Shown here: positions 43,141 to 50,619 of the stretch, piece by piece
How the letters are laid out: every line of letters begins with the position of its first letter
Numbering within the stretch: position 1 is the first letter of the stretch
NCBI GenBank assembly: GCA_020632495.1
Contig: JACKFL010000005.1
Coordinates: 1,426,001 to 1,490,000, forward strand
Origin: Candidatus Omnitrophota bacterium
GTDB taxonomy: Bacteria; Omnitrophota; Gorgyraeia; Zapsychrales; Zapsychraceae
Reading direction: 5' to 3'
DNA: 64,000 nucleotides
Program-made: the position numbers and the translations under genes
The notes under the pieces: generated by a model
Seen by the model: the letters and a program-made list of their open reading frames with translations, nothing else
Databases searched by the model: none
Told to the model about the DNA's origin: nothing

Positions 43141-44382
43141 ATGGTCGAAAACTGGCTGATCAGTATCGGGGTCCCGGAGAATTATTCCTACGAACTGATG
43201 ATCATCGTAAAGTTTTTTATTCTGCTGGCGCTCTGCGTCCTGGTCAATTACCTCGCGAAACGCTACATCATCACCATTCTCAGAAAGATCGTGGCGAAGA
43301 CCAAGAACACCTGGGACGACATCCTGTTGCAGAAGAATGTCTTTAACACGCTGTCGCATTTCGCTCCGGCGATCGTGATCTATTATCTGGCGCCGGTGTG
43401 GTTCTCCGCCACGGACTCGGTCAACGCGGGAATACATCGACTGGCCAACACTTATATGATCATTGTCGCGTGCCTGGTACTCAACTCCCTGCTCGATGCC
43501 TTGGTGGTCATTTACCAACGGTATGAAGTCTCCCGCAAGCGGCCCATAAAGGGCTATATCCAGGCCTTCAAGATCCTGGTGTTCTTTGTCACCGGTTTGT
43601 TCGTCATTGCCACGTTGCTAAACAAATCGCCGTGGGGATTCATGAGCCTGCTCGGCGGGCTCACGGCGGTGTTGTTATTGGTATTTAAGGACATGATTCT
43701 CGGGCTGGTGGCCGGGATCCAGCTGTCCTCGAACAACATGATCGCCCGCGGCGACTGGATCGAGATGCCCAACTACGGGGCCGACGGCGATGTGATCGAC
43801 ATTACGTTGACGACCGTGATGGTCCAGAACTGGGACAAGACAATCACCACCATTCCCACCTACGCCCTGATCTCCGATTCCTTTAAGAACTGGAAGGGTA
43901 TGCAGGAATCGGGCGGGCGGCGCATCAAGCGCGCGGTGAATATCGATATCAACAGCATCCGTTTTGTCGATGACGAACTGCTCGGCAAGCTCCGGAAAGT
44001 GGAACTGCTGAAGGACTACTTGCACGATAAGCTGCAGGAGATCGACAAGTACAATCAGGAACACGCCGTCGATACCAGCCTGTTGATCAACGGCCGCAAG
44101 ATCACCAACATCGGGACCTTCCGTGCCTATTTGATCGCCTATTTACGCAGACATCCCCTGATCAATAAAGAGATGACCTTTCTCGTGAGGCAGCTGCGAC
44201 CGACCGAGTGCGGGCTGCCGATCGAGGTCTATGTCTTCAGTAACGACAAGGTCTGGGCGAATTACGAGGCAATCCAGGCCGATATTTTCGATCATATCTT
44301 CGCCGTGGTTCCCGAATTCGGTTTGCGCGTCTTTCAAAATCCCACCGGCTCCGACTTTCAGTTTCTAAAGGCCGCCGCGTGA
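43141..44382 (+). CDS. ybdG: YbdG-like mechanosensitive channel
   Basis: 413 aa, the same length as E. coli YbdG and similar to it throughout as I remember that sequence: LTAVLLLVFKDMILGLVAGIQLSSNNM, GDWIEMPNYGADGDVIDI, TITTIPTYALISDSFKNWKGM, ESGGRRIKR and IQADIFDHIFAVVPEFGLR. Five N-terminal helices precede the MscS core. YbdG is the minor miniconductance channel (MscM) and a sensor of osmotic change. AGGGGAA precedes ATG 43141. The glycosyltransferase-like gene overlaps its end by 4 nt, so they are cotranscribed. Confidence 0.92.
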   Translation: MVENWLISIGVPENYSYELMIIVKFFILLALCVLVNYLAKRYIITILRKIVAKTKNTWDDILLQKNVFNTLSHFAPAIVIYYLAPVWFSATDSVNAGIHRLANTYMIIVACLVLNSLLDALVVIYQRYEVSRKRPIKGYIQAFKILVFFVTGLFVIATLLNKSPWGFMSLLGGLTAVLLLVFKDMILGLVAGIQLSSNNMIARGDWIEMPNYGADGDVIDITLTTVMVQNWDKTITTIPTYALISDSFKNWKGMQESGGRRIKRAVNIDINSIRFVDDELLGKLRKVELLKDYLHDKLQEIDKYNQEHAVDTSLLINGRKITNIGTFRAYLIAYLRRHPLINKEMTFLVRQLRPTECGLPIEVYVFSNDKVWANYEAIQADIFDHIFAVVPEFGLRVFQNPTGSDFQFLKAAA

Positions 44383-45863
44383 TGACGGCGGCGCCGCGGC
44401 GTGTCCTGGTGATCCTCATCGCTACCGCCGCGCTTTCGATGACGCTGCGGCTGGCCCTGCTCAGCAAGGGGCCGTACCACTCGGACTGTCTGTGGCTGGC
44501 GATCCAGTCGCAAAATATCGTGAAGACCGGACATATGCAATACCTGCAGAGTTCCGGTCTGCCGTTGACGGCGTTGGCCGGGGCCGCGTTTGTCGGCCTC
44601 ACCGGTGCGGCGGAAGATTTGGACCGGGCCGTGATTGCCGTGAATCTGATGGCCGCGGTCTTCGGGGGGCTCAGTGTGGTCCCGTTGTTTTTCTTTGTGC
44701 GTCGTTTTTGTGATGAGGTCACGGCGGCGGTATGCGCCCTGCTGGTTACGGTAAACCCGTTTCTGGTGGGTCTGTCGACATTTGGGAACAGTCACGCACC
44801 GGCTTTTTTCTTTTTGGCGATAGCGCTGTGGGCGGCCGCCGGCTATCGGAGGGAGGGACGTCGGCGCGATTTGGTATGGACCGGAATCGGTCTGGGATTG
44901 ATGGGGGCGGCCCGCGTCCAGGACTTGGTCGTTATGGCGCCGACCCTGTTTCTGATGACCAGCCGGCCGCCGCGCGGAAAGAGTGTCCGCGGTCCGCTTG
45001 ACTGGCTCATCCCGTGGTCGATCGCCGCGCTGATCGTGGTGTCGGCCTATATCCCCAAGTTTGCCGCAGGCCGGGCCGCAGGCGAAGGCGTCGGCGCATT
45101 TGTTTACGGGAATCTCCTGGCCTACTGGGACCCGCTGCCGCTTTCGGGATACGGCGTGATGCTGCGCCGTTTATTGGAAACCTTTTCGTGGCCGGAGTGG
45201 GCGGCGATGCTCGCCGGAGTAGTGATCCTTTTGCGGCAGAGGCGTTACCGGGAATTATGCGTGCTGGCGGTGTGGATCGTAACGCCGATGCTGGTATTCG
45301 GTCAGCTGGCGTTCTTTGTGTTCCGGTTTTTAATCGTCACCGTGGCGGCGCTGTTGATCCTGGAGGCCGTTGCGGTGGGCGCGTTGTGGCGGCGCAACCG
45401 GTGGTGGGGAGCGGCAGGGACGACATTGTTGATGATCACCGTTATCACCCATGCGCTGCCGTACTACAAGATTTATCATCACCGGCATCGGCAGGCCTTG
45501 CTGGTGGATTTCTTTCGCTGGATCGGAACCGTGACCGAACCGCAGGCTTATGTTTACGAGCGGGACCACATTGCCTGGATTAACGTGTACGCTCAACGCC
45601 GTTTCGTGGGCGTCGACCGTTCGAGCGCCGAAGGAGTGGCGCGTTTCCGGCAACGCGTTGACAACCTGCTGGCGGGCGGGCATCCGGTGTACATCACCAA
45701 GTACGGCCTGATGGACCGCGATGATATCTTGCGCCGCGAGCTGATCAAACATTACCGTCTTGAGTGGGTGGGCAGCCGGATGATCGAAGACTGGCATCTC
45801 GGATTTATGAAGCAGGTGGTTGTCCCGAACGATCTGTTGCGCGTCCTACCCCGGGAAAAGTAA
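44379..45863 (+). CDS. Polytopic GT-C-type (ArnT/PMT-like) membrane protein
   Basis: 494 aa from GTG 44379 (ATG 44382 is the next codon). About ten hydrophobic helices. The first loop has an acidic residue at YHSDCLWLA where GT-C glycosyltransferases keep the catalytic Asp, and ARVQDLVVMAPTLF fits the second conserved loop. The C-terminal soluble part (about 370-494) has VYERDHIAWINVYAQRRFVG. A dolichol- or polyprenyl-phosphate-sugar transferase role is inferred. It overlaps the channel gene by 4 nt. Confidence 0.72.
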   Translation: MMTAAPRRVLVILIATAALSMTLRLALLSKGPYHSDCLWLAIQSQNIVKTGHMQYLQSSGLPLTALAGAAFVGLTGAAEDLDRAVIAVNLMAAVFGGLSVVPLFFFVRRFCDEVTAAVCALLVTVNPFLVGLSTFGNSHAPAFFFLAIALWAAAGYRREGRRRDLVWTGIGLGLMGAARVQDLVVMAPTLFLMTSRPPRGKSVRGPLDWLIPWSIAALIVVSAYIPKFAAGRAAGEGVGAFVYGNLLAYWDPLPLSGYGVMLRRLLETFSWPEWAAMLAGVVILLRQRRYRELCVLAVWIVTPMLVFGQLAFFVFRFLIVTVAALLILEAVAVGALWRRNRWWGAAGTTLLMITVITHALPYYKIYHHRHRQALLVDFFRWIGTVTEPQAYVYERDHIAWINVYAQRRFVGVDRSSAEGVARFRQRVDNLLAGGHPVYITKYGLMDRDDILRRELIKHYRLEWVGSRMIEDWHLGFMKQVVVPNDLLRVLPREK

Positions 45864-45987
45864 TTTCTCATTTACAAGTGATTCAGAATGTGATATTTAA
45901 GAATAAACCCAAATCCTCAGAGGGAGGCCCGGGTCTTGGCCGCGGACGCGCTGACCGTCCGCCATTCTGCACAAAAGGAGTCCGCCA

Positions 45988-46404
45988 TTGAATCTACCCC
46001 CGGATAGAGCCGCATCGGCTCTGAAATCACCCGTCCCGGCAGATCCCGCATCGCCGCCGTGGGGCATCTCCAGTAGCATCGATATTTATAATTGTGATCC
46101 GGACACGATTCGCGACGCGGAAAAGATTCGCGAATTCGTCAGAGTGCTGTGTGCGCGGATCGGCATGCGCCGGTTTGGAGAGACGCAGGTTATTCATTTT
46201 GGGGAAGAGGAGCGGGTGGCCGGATTTTCCATGGTCCAGCTGATCGAGACATCCTTAATCTCGGCGCACTTTGCCAATTTGACGAATACTGTTTACCTGG
46301 ATGTCTTCAGCTGCAAATCTTACGATTTGGAAACGGTGGCGGAGTTTGCCCGGGAGTTTTTCGGCGGCGACCGCTGTATCAGTCATTCCCAAGCCAGACT
46401 TTAG
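45988..46404 (+). CDS. S-adenosylmethionine decarboxylase-family protein (SpeD-like)
   Basis: 138 aa from TTG 45988, set by AAAAGGAG 7 nt upstream. Residues 26-138 match the small bacterial SpeD fold (GISSSIDIYNC ... REFVRVLCARIG). A gap-free comparison with the T. maritima-type motif GVSG...SESHLTIH...DLYTC puts the pyruvoyl-forming serine at Ser89 (ETSLIS), the proton donor His at His94 and the third catalytic residue at Cys109. All three are retained, but the residue before the Ser is Thr rather than Glu and the following His is Leu. The N-terminal 25 residues are a Pro/Ala-rich addition. It should self-cleave to a pyruvoyl enzyme; AdoMet is the default substrate, but members of this family with other substrates are known. 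Confidence 0.72.
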   Translation: MNLPPDRAASALKSPVPADPASPPWGISSSIDIYNCDPDTIRDAEKIREFVRVLCARIGMRRFGETQVIHFGEEERVAGFSMVQLIETSLISAHFANLTNTVYLDVFSCKSYDLETVAEFAREFFGGDRCISHSQARL

Positions 46405-46472
46405 TCCGGCGTAATCAGAGTTTAGTCTTTCCGGATACCGGAACAGAAAGCCATCCGATCCGTTGTATCAAC

Positions 46473-46508
46473 AAAAAAGCCCAACCGGAAAACCGGTTGG
46501 GCTTTTTT
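46473..46508. terminator. Bidirectional intrinsic terminator
   Basis: Perfect hairpin GCCCAACCGG-AAAA-CCGGTTGGGC with six A before and six T after, between the convergent SpeD-like and histone-fold genes. It can stop transcription from both sides. Confidence 0.95.
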
Positions 46509-46527
46509 AATATCTTTTTGACGTCGA

Positions 46528-46737
46528 TTAGGAGGCCAGGATATCGTATGCGCGAATCGTCTTTCTTCCGTTGGCCGCGCATTTTTTTTGGGCTTGGTCC
46601 ACCAGCCAGTAGACATATTCGTTGAGTGCGTCCAAAGCGTCGGCTGACACATTGTATGTGCTCTTGCCGCTGCCCTTGAGCGCTTCCTTTGTCTTTGATC
46701 CAACCAGTAACATGTCTTTGTCTTTACCTTTGGCCAT
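46528..46737 (-). CDS. Bacterial histone-fold protein
   Basis: 69 aa, basic N-terminus. From residue 30 on it follows the histone fold: NVSADALDALNEYVYWLVDQ as helix 2 and NGRKTIRAYDILAS as loop 2 and helix 3. R58-K59-T60 ... D65 reproduce the RxTxxxxD signature in which Arg and Asp pair in histones; archaeal HMfB has RKTIKAED at this place. Helix 2 is about one turn shorter than in archaeal histones, as I recall for the small bacterial histones described in Bdellovibrio. The protein is a single fold with no tail, so it would act as a dimer binding or bending DNA. AAAGGAAGGA precedes the ATG, and a good promoter lies upstream. Confidence 0.8.
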   Translation of the reverse strand: MAKGKDKDMLLVGSKTKEALKGSGKSTYNVSADALDALNEYVYWLVDQAQKKCAANGRKTIRAYDILAS

Positions 46738-46780
46738 AGTGTCCTTCCTTTGTTAGAGAGTTAATACTAGCACTTAACAG

Positions 46781-46809
46781 AATGTAAGGGAATTTTACGG
46801 GTTCGTCAA
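46781..46809 (-). promoter_or_regulatory. Promoter of the histone-fold gene, TTGACG-17-TACATT
   Basis: On the minus strand: TTGACG (46809-46804), 17-nt spacer, TACATT (46786-46781). The leader of about 35 nt contains an inverted repeat GTTAA-N9-TTAAC and ends in a strong Shine-Dalgarno, which suggests good expression. Confidence 0.7.
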
Positions 46810-46870
46810 GCATTTAAATCAATTGTTAGAACGGCTCTGGTGCAGTCTACAGGCCGATTGGCGTATTTTC

Positions 46871-47386
46871 TCAATCTTCCACCCGGCGCAGGAAATAGGT
46901 GCACGCCGAGATCATCAGGACGCCCCCGGCTAAGTACAGGATCTCGAGTGGGTTGTGAGGATGACTGGTCATGATGAGTTTGAAGAAGTGGACGATCATC
47001 ACCATAATGATGACCTTCAACAATTTGGTCTTTAAGCCGTCCAGATTCTTTATTTCAAGGATGTTAATTTCCCGGTCCTGGCGGGCCGGATCGATTTTCG
47101 AAACAAACAGTTCGTAGACGCCGAAGCTGAAAATCAACAGGACAATGCCGATGAGGTACAAATCGATCCCGCCGATCACATTTACCACCAGATCATTGTA
47201 ATTGGTCCGCCCGGTCATGCCTTTGGCAAAGGAAATAGCCGCATGCATTAATTGGTAGCTTCCGGCGATAAACAGAGACAATGAGGCCATGAGCGAGAAA
47301 ATCACGGCCAACAACGTGATCAGCCGGGATTTCCAGAGGAAGGATTCAAAGAGATACTCGATTCGGGAGGGTTTTTTAGCCGGCAT
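46871..47386 (-). CDS. YqhA/UPF0114-family membrane protein
   Basis: 171 aa with four hydrophobic helices (about 18-42, 65-90, 110-130, 140-162). The pattern of a first helix after YLFESFLWKSRLITLLAVIF, a loop with YNDLVVNVIGGIDLYLIGIVLLIFSFGVYELF and then a charged linker with ILEIKNLDGLKTKLLKVIIMVMIV fits the UPF0114 family, of unknown function. Promoter TTGACA-17-TAAACT (47423-47395, minus strand) ends 8 nt before the ATG, so the mRNA is nearly leaderless. Confidence 0.8.
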   Translation of the reverse strand: MPAKKPSRIEYLFESFLWKSRLITLLAVIFSLMASLSLFIAGSYQLMHAAISFAKGMTGRTNYNDLVVNVIGGIDLYLIGIVLLIFSFGVYELFVSKIDPARQDREINILEIKNLDGLKTKLLKVIIMVMIVHFFKLIMTSHPHNPLEILYLAGGVLMISACTYFLRRVED

Positions 47387-47394
47387 ACAGTGAC

Positions 47395-47423
47395 AGTTTA
47401 GGCAAGGACCGGATCTGTGTCAA
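47395..47423 (-). promoter_or_regulatory. Promoter TTGACA-17-TAAACT, near-leaderless
   Basis: On the minus strand: consensus TTGACA (47423-47418), 17 nt, TAAACT (47400-47395), then 8 nt to ATG 47386. No Shine-Dalgarno fits in between. Confidence 0.65.
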
Positions 47424-47569
47424 CACGAATGTTTTCTGGCTCCCTCACGGGAGGGCGGAGAGTCGGTGATCATCCGCCCCGGTGTTATGCCCGTCCGGAA
47501 ACTAAAATTCTCCTTACCCCTTGTAATTTTACTCGATTTGGTTAAAATTTGCTTAGACGTTCGATTTCG

Positions 47570-47599
47570 TTGGCAAGTGTTGCGGCGGTCACGTACACT
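47570..47599 (+). promoter_or_regulatory. Promoter TTGGCA-18-TACACT, near-leaderless
   Basis: TTGGCA at 47570-47575, 18-nt spacer, TACACT at 47594-47599, then 8 nt to ATG 47608 of the MORN-like protein. Confidence 0.5.
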
Positions 47600-47607
47600 T
47601 GTAGGAA

Positions 47608-49329
47608 ATGAGCGAACTTCGTCGAATCTCTGGCCATAACGCCCAAACAGGCGGTTTTACTTTTATGCACCGTTGTATTCCCCACAGCATTAACTTTCCC
47701 GCCCGCATTCTCCTGATAACCCTCTGTGTGCTTATGCTGTCGCAGCCCAAAGGTGCCGTGCTCAATCCGGCCGTTGCCGCGGCCAACAGCAAAGAGGTGG
47801 AAGAGCAGTCGTTTCATCCCAACGGCAAAGTGAAGGCCGAATGGACCACCGTGGACGCCAAGAAACAAGGGGATTACAAGGAGTACGCGGAAAACGGTCA
47901 GCTCAGGCGCCACTACCTGTATGCGGACAATGAACAGCATGGTCTGCAGATTGAGTATTTTCCCAATGGAAATATCAAACGCGAGTTCGATATGTACCGG
48001 GGGAGGCTTCAGGGCGAGGAAAAGACATACTACGAATCCGGAGAACTCAATAAAGTCACGACCTACAAGAATAATCGCCGTGACGGGCCGTCCCTGGTTT
48101 ATCGCAAAACCGGCCTGCTGCAACGCGAGAGTAATTATAAGAACGGACGGCTCAGCGGCAACCGCAAGGACTTCTGGCTGAACGGGCAGATTTCCACCTT
48201 GGCGAAGTATCAGAACGGAAAGCTGCACGGGGAATTCAAGACCTTCTCCCCGGAAGGGAAATTGCTCAAGGTCAGTTACTACAAGAACGGCAAACCGTTG
48301 ACCAACGCCCCCAACAGCGGACAGACGGCTGATATCCAGGCGATCTCTGAAGCGCTATCCGTGCAGAAGGAATTCTACGAGACCGGAGAGCTGAAATCGA
48401 TCGCCCAATTCCGCAACGGACTGTTTCACGGGATGCTTAAGCGTTTCTTTGATTCCGGTGCCACGAAGAGTATTACCCACTACTACGAAGGGCTACGGGA
48501 CGGCGTGCAGATCGTGTATTATGAATCGGGCATCGTTGCCAGTCAGCTTTTTTACAAGGACGACAAGCTTCACGGGATTCAGAAATTTTTCTACCGCAAC
48601 GGGGTGCTGCGGGCCAAAGAACGTTATGAAGACGGTACCCAGAGTGGGGTGCAGGAATATTACTATGAGAACGGGGTTATGCTGTCCCGCAAATTTTTCC
48701 GCCGGGGGAATCTGTTGCGCCTGCAGCGCTTCGTATATGAGAACGGTGTTCTTAAGACGATCGAGGAACTGATCCAGAATCAGGAAATAGTCCGGAATGT
48801 GGAGGAGAAGGAAGAGGAGAATGTGGAGCTGCTTCTTTCGGAGTACTTTCTTGAGGCCGATATCCAGGAGTTCTTTGATAACGGGAATATCAAACTTGAA
48901 TTGGAGACAAAGGAAAGCGGCGCCGTCTTTCAGCGGCTGTATTACGAAGGCGGCGGGCTCGAATACGAGATCAAATGGGCCAAGGGCGACGAAAAGCTCT
49001 ACTATGAACATTACGATTCAGTCGGCGGATTGGCCAAGGCGGAGTTGGCCAGCATATACAAACACACGGACCTGGTCCGCCATAAGGATTTTTGCGACAG
49101 CCTCCGGGGTGAAATGATCAGTGATCATTGCCGGCTGACGACCACCGATTCCAACAATGACTGCATCGATTCCGAACAATGCCAGGCGATGTGCATCACC
49201 CGCGGCAAGAATGAAGGCGATGACGCGCAAGGCAAATGCTCTCCTTACTCCGACATGAGTGACGGGTGCTACAACTTTATCTCTCAAGGCATCGCTTCTG
49301 CCCCCCAGGGCAAGTGCGGCGGTTCCTAA
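47608..49329 (+). CDS. Secreted MORN-like repeat protein with Cys-rich C-terminus
   Basis: 573 aa. Signal-like helix at about 33-48 (ILLITLCVLML); ATG 47665 would give a shorter, more usual signal peptide, but the promoter geometry favours 47608. Residues about 65-430 are tandem repeats of about 20-23 aa of the YwqK/MORN variant type (EYFPNGNIKREFDMYRG, TYYESGELNKVTTYKN, DFWLNGQISTLAKYQNGKLHG, RFFDSGATKSITHYYEG, FFYRNGVLRAKERYEDG). A Glu-rich linker follows (VEEKEEENVELL), then more repeats, then about 80 residues with eight Cys (DHC, NDC, EQC, AMC, GKC, DGC, GKC), enough for four disulphides. Probably a cell-surface protein; binding partner unknown. Confidence 0.8.
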   Translation: MSELRRISGHNAQTGGFTFMHRCIPHSINFPARILLITLCVLMLSQPKGAVLNPAVAAANSKEVEEQSFHPNGKVKAEWTTVDAKKQGDYKEYAENGQLRRHYLYADNEQHGLQIEYFPNGNIKREFDMYRGRLQGEEKTYYESGELNKVTTYKNNRRDGPSLVYRKTGLLQRESNYKNGRLSGNRKDFWLNGQISTLAKYQNGKLHGEFKTFSPEGKLLKVSYYKNGKPLTNAPNSGQTADIQAISEALSVQKEFYETGELKSIAQFRNGLFHGMLKRFFDSGATKSITHYYEGLRDGVQIVYYESGIVASQLFYKDDKLHGIQKFFYRNGVLRAKERYEDGTQSGVQEYYYENGVMLSRKFFRRGNLLRLQRFVYENGVLKTIEELIQNQEIVRNVEEKEEENVELLLSEYFLEADIQEFFDNGNIKLELETKESGAVFQRLYYEGGGLEYEIKWAKGDEKLYYEHYDSVGGLAKAELASIYKHTDLVRHKDFCDSLRGEMISDHCRLTTTDSNNDCIDSEQCQAMCITRGKNEGDDAQGKCSPYSDMSDGCYNFISQGIASAPQGKCGGS

Positions 49330-49362
49330 TCCCTCCCTTTTTTCCCGTTTAAAAAAAGTCGA

Positions 49363-49416
49363 TTGACCCCGCCGGTTTCGTGTGTATAATAAACGAAAAT
49401 AATTTCTATTTATTAT
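49363..49416 (+). promoter_or_regulatory. Promoter and AT-rich operator of the Fur-family gene
   Basis: TTGACC at 49363-49368, 16 nt, TATAAT at 49385-49390. An inverted repeat with arms ATAATAAACGAAA (49386-49398) and TTTCTATTTATTAT (49403-49416) covers the -10 and reaches the start codon at 49415. AT-rich palindromes of this kind are typical Fur-family sites, so autoregulation is likely. Confidence 0.6.
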
Positions 49417-49822
49417 GGATGACTACGCAGACCAACTGAGAAGACGGGGGCTCAAGGCCACTCCCAAACGGATGGCGATCATCGGGCTCTTTGTGAAGGA
49501 AAACAGGATCCTGACACCGGAAGAAGTATGGGTCCCGCTGCGCCGCAAGTTCGGACAGTTGGGGCTGCCCAGTGTGTATCGTAACCTGGATACGCTGGCG
49601 GAATGTCACATCCTGACGCAGGTGCACCAGTTCGATAACAAGCGCTATTACGCGCTGTGTCATGCCCGGCACGATCATCACCATCACCACATCGTGTGCA
49701 CGTCATGCGGCAAAGTCGGTGAGTTTGAGGGCTGTGCCTTGGAGTCGGTCCGCCGGGTGGACGGCTTTAAGGTCTTGCGTCATTTTGTTCAGCTCGAGGG
49801 CATCTGCGCCGATTGTCAATAG
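49415..49822 (+). CDS. Fur-family metalloregulator
   Basis: 135 aa. The winged helix (about 1-82) has LKATPKRMAIIGLF and GLPSVYRNLDTLAECHILTQV; the dimerisation domain has a His run (ARHDHHHHHIVCTSCGKVGEFEGC) and the structural zinc Cys pairs CTSC and CADC at the extreme C-terminus. His and Cys positions suit sensing of iron, zinc or manganese; which metal cannot be told. A His-rich membrane protein gene follows after 9 nt, which suggests zinc or nickel homeostasis. Confidence 0.9.
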   Translation: MDDYADQLRRRGLKATPKRMAIIGLFVKENRILTPEEVWVPLRRKFGQLGLPSVYRNLDTLAECHILTQVHQFDNKRYYALCHARHDHHHHHIVCTSCGKVGEFEGCALESVRRVDGFKVLRHFVQLEGICADCQ

Positions 49823-49831
49823 GAGGGGAAT

Positions 49832-50515
49832 ATGGGGGCAAAAGTGCAAACGAAATCGAAGTATATCCTGACAGAACTGATCCATCACATCCCGTTCTCC
49901 GTGTTCGGGGTCATGCTCGGATTGTTGATGATGGGTGTCCTGACGTTTATCGCGGACATCTCCGGTCACGGACAGGATCTGACGGCGGCTTCCATGGAGT
50001 TGTATCATGTCTTTCATCCCAGCCACATTTTGCTCAGCGCGGTTGCGTCCACGGCGATGTTTATGAAACATGACGGTCAAATTCCCAAGGCGGTGGCGGT
50101 TGGTTTTCTCGGATCCCTGGCCTTGTGTTCGTTGAGCGATTCCATTTTTCCCTTCTTGGGCGGGCTGCTGATCGGCGGGGATATGCATTTTCATGTCGAC
50201 ATCCTGGAACATCCCGGTCTCGTGTTGCCGTTTGCAGTGGTGGGGACGGCGGCGGGACTGGCCGCGCCGCGCAGTTTCGAGAAGGCGACGGAATATTCCC
50301 ACTCCATGCACGTTTTTGTCAGCGCGGTGGCTTCGATCCTTTATCTGCTCGCCTTCGGACTGGAGCACTGGACGCATGCGCTCGGGGGTGTCTTTGTCGT
50401 CACCGTCGTGGCGGTCATGCTGCCGTGTTGTCTGAGCGACATCATCTTTCCGCTGACCTGCACGCACGCCCATTGTCATCACAAGGATGTGATGGAGATG
50501 GACCATCATCACTGA
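49832..50515 (+). CDS. His-rich polytopic membrane protein, probable metal transporter
   Basis: 227 aa with about six helices and no hit to a named transporter family that I can recall. His residues mark several loops: ELIHHIPFSVFGV, VFHPSHILLSAVAST, GGDMHFHVDILEHPG, SHSMHVFVSA, and the C-terminus CTHAHCHHKDVMEMDHHH. AGGAGGGG 5 nt before ATG 49832 and the 9-nt gap to the Fur-family gene show one operon. Metal export or import under control of that regulator is inferred. Confidence 0.65.
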   Translation: MGAKVQTKSKYILTELIHHIPFSVFGVMLGLLMMGVLTFIADISGHGQDLTAASMELYHVFHPSHILLSAVASTAMFMKHDGQIPKAVAVGFLGSLALCSLSDSIFPFLGGLLIGGDMHFHVDILEHPGLVLPFAVVGTAAGLAAPRSFEKATEYSHSMHVFVSAVASILYLLAFGLEHWTHALGGVFVVTVVAVMLPCCLSDIIFPLTCTHAHCHHKDVMEMDHHH

Positions 50516-50619
50516 ACATCAGAAATAGACCCTGCCGGCACGGACCGGCCTGCCTCTCCCGGACGCAAAAATATCCTTTGCCTGTAATGGTCAGAGACCG
50601 CGCTGTCCGTGTTCCGCGC

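Noticed and set aside
49322..49362. Terminator CTTTTTTCCCGTTTAAAAAAAG after the MORN-like gene
   Set aside because: The stem is A/T pairs only and the spacing to the next promoter is short; not strong enough to call.
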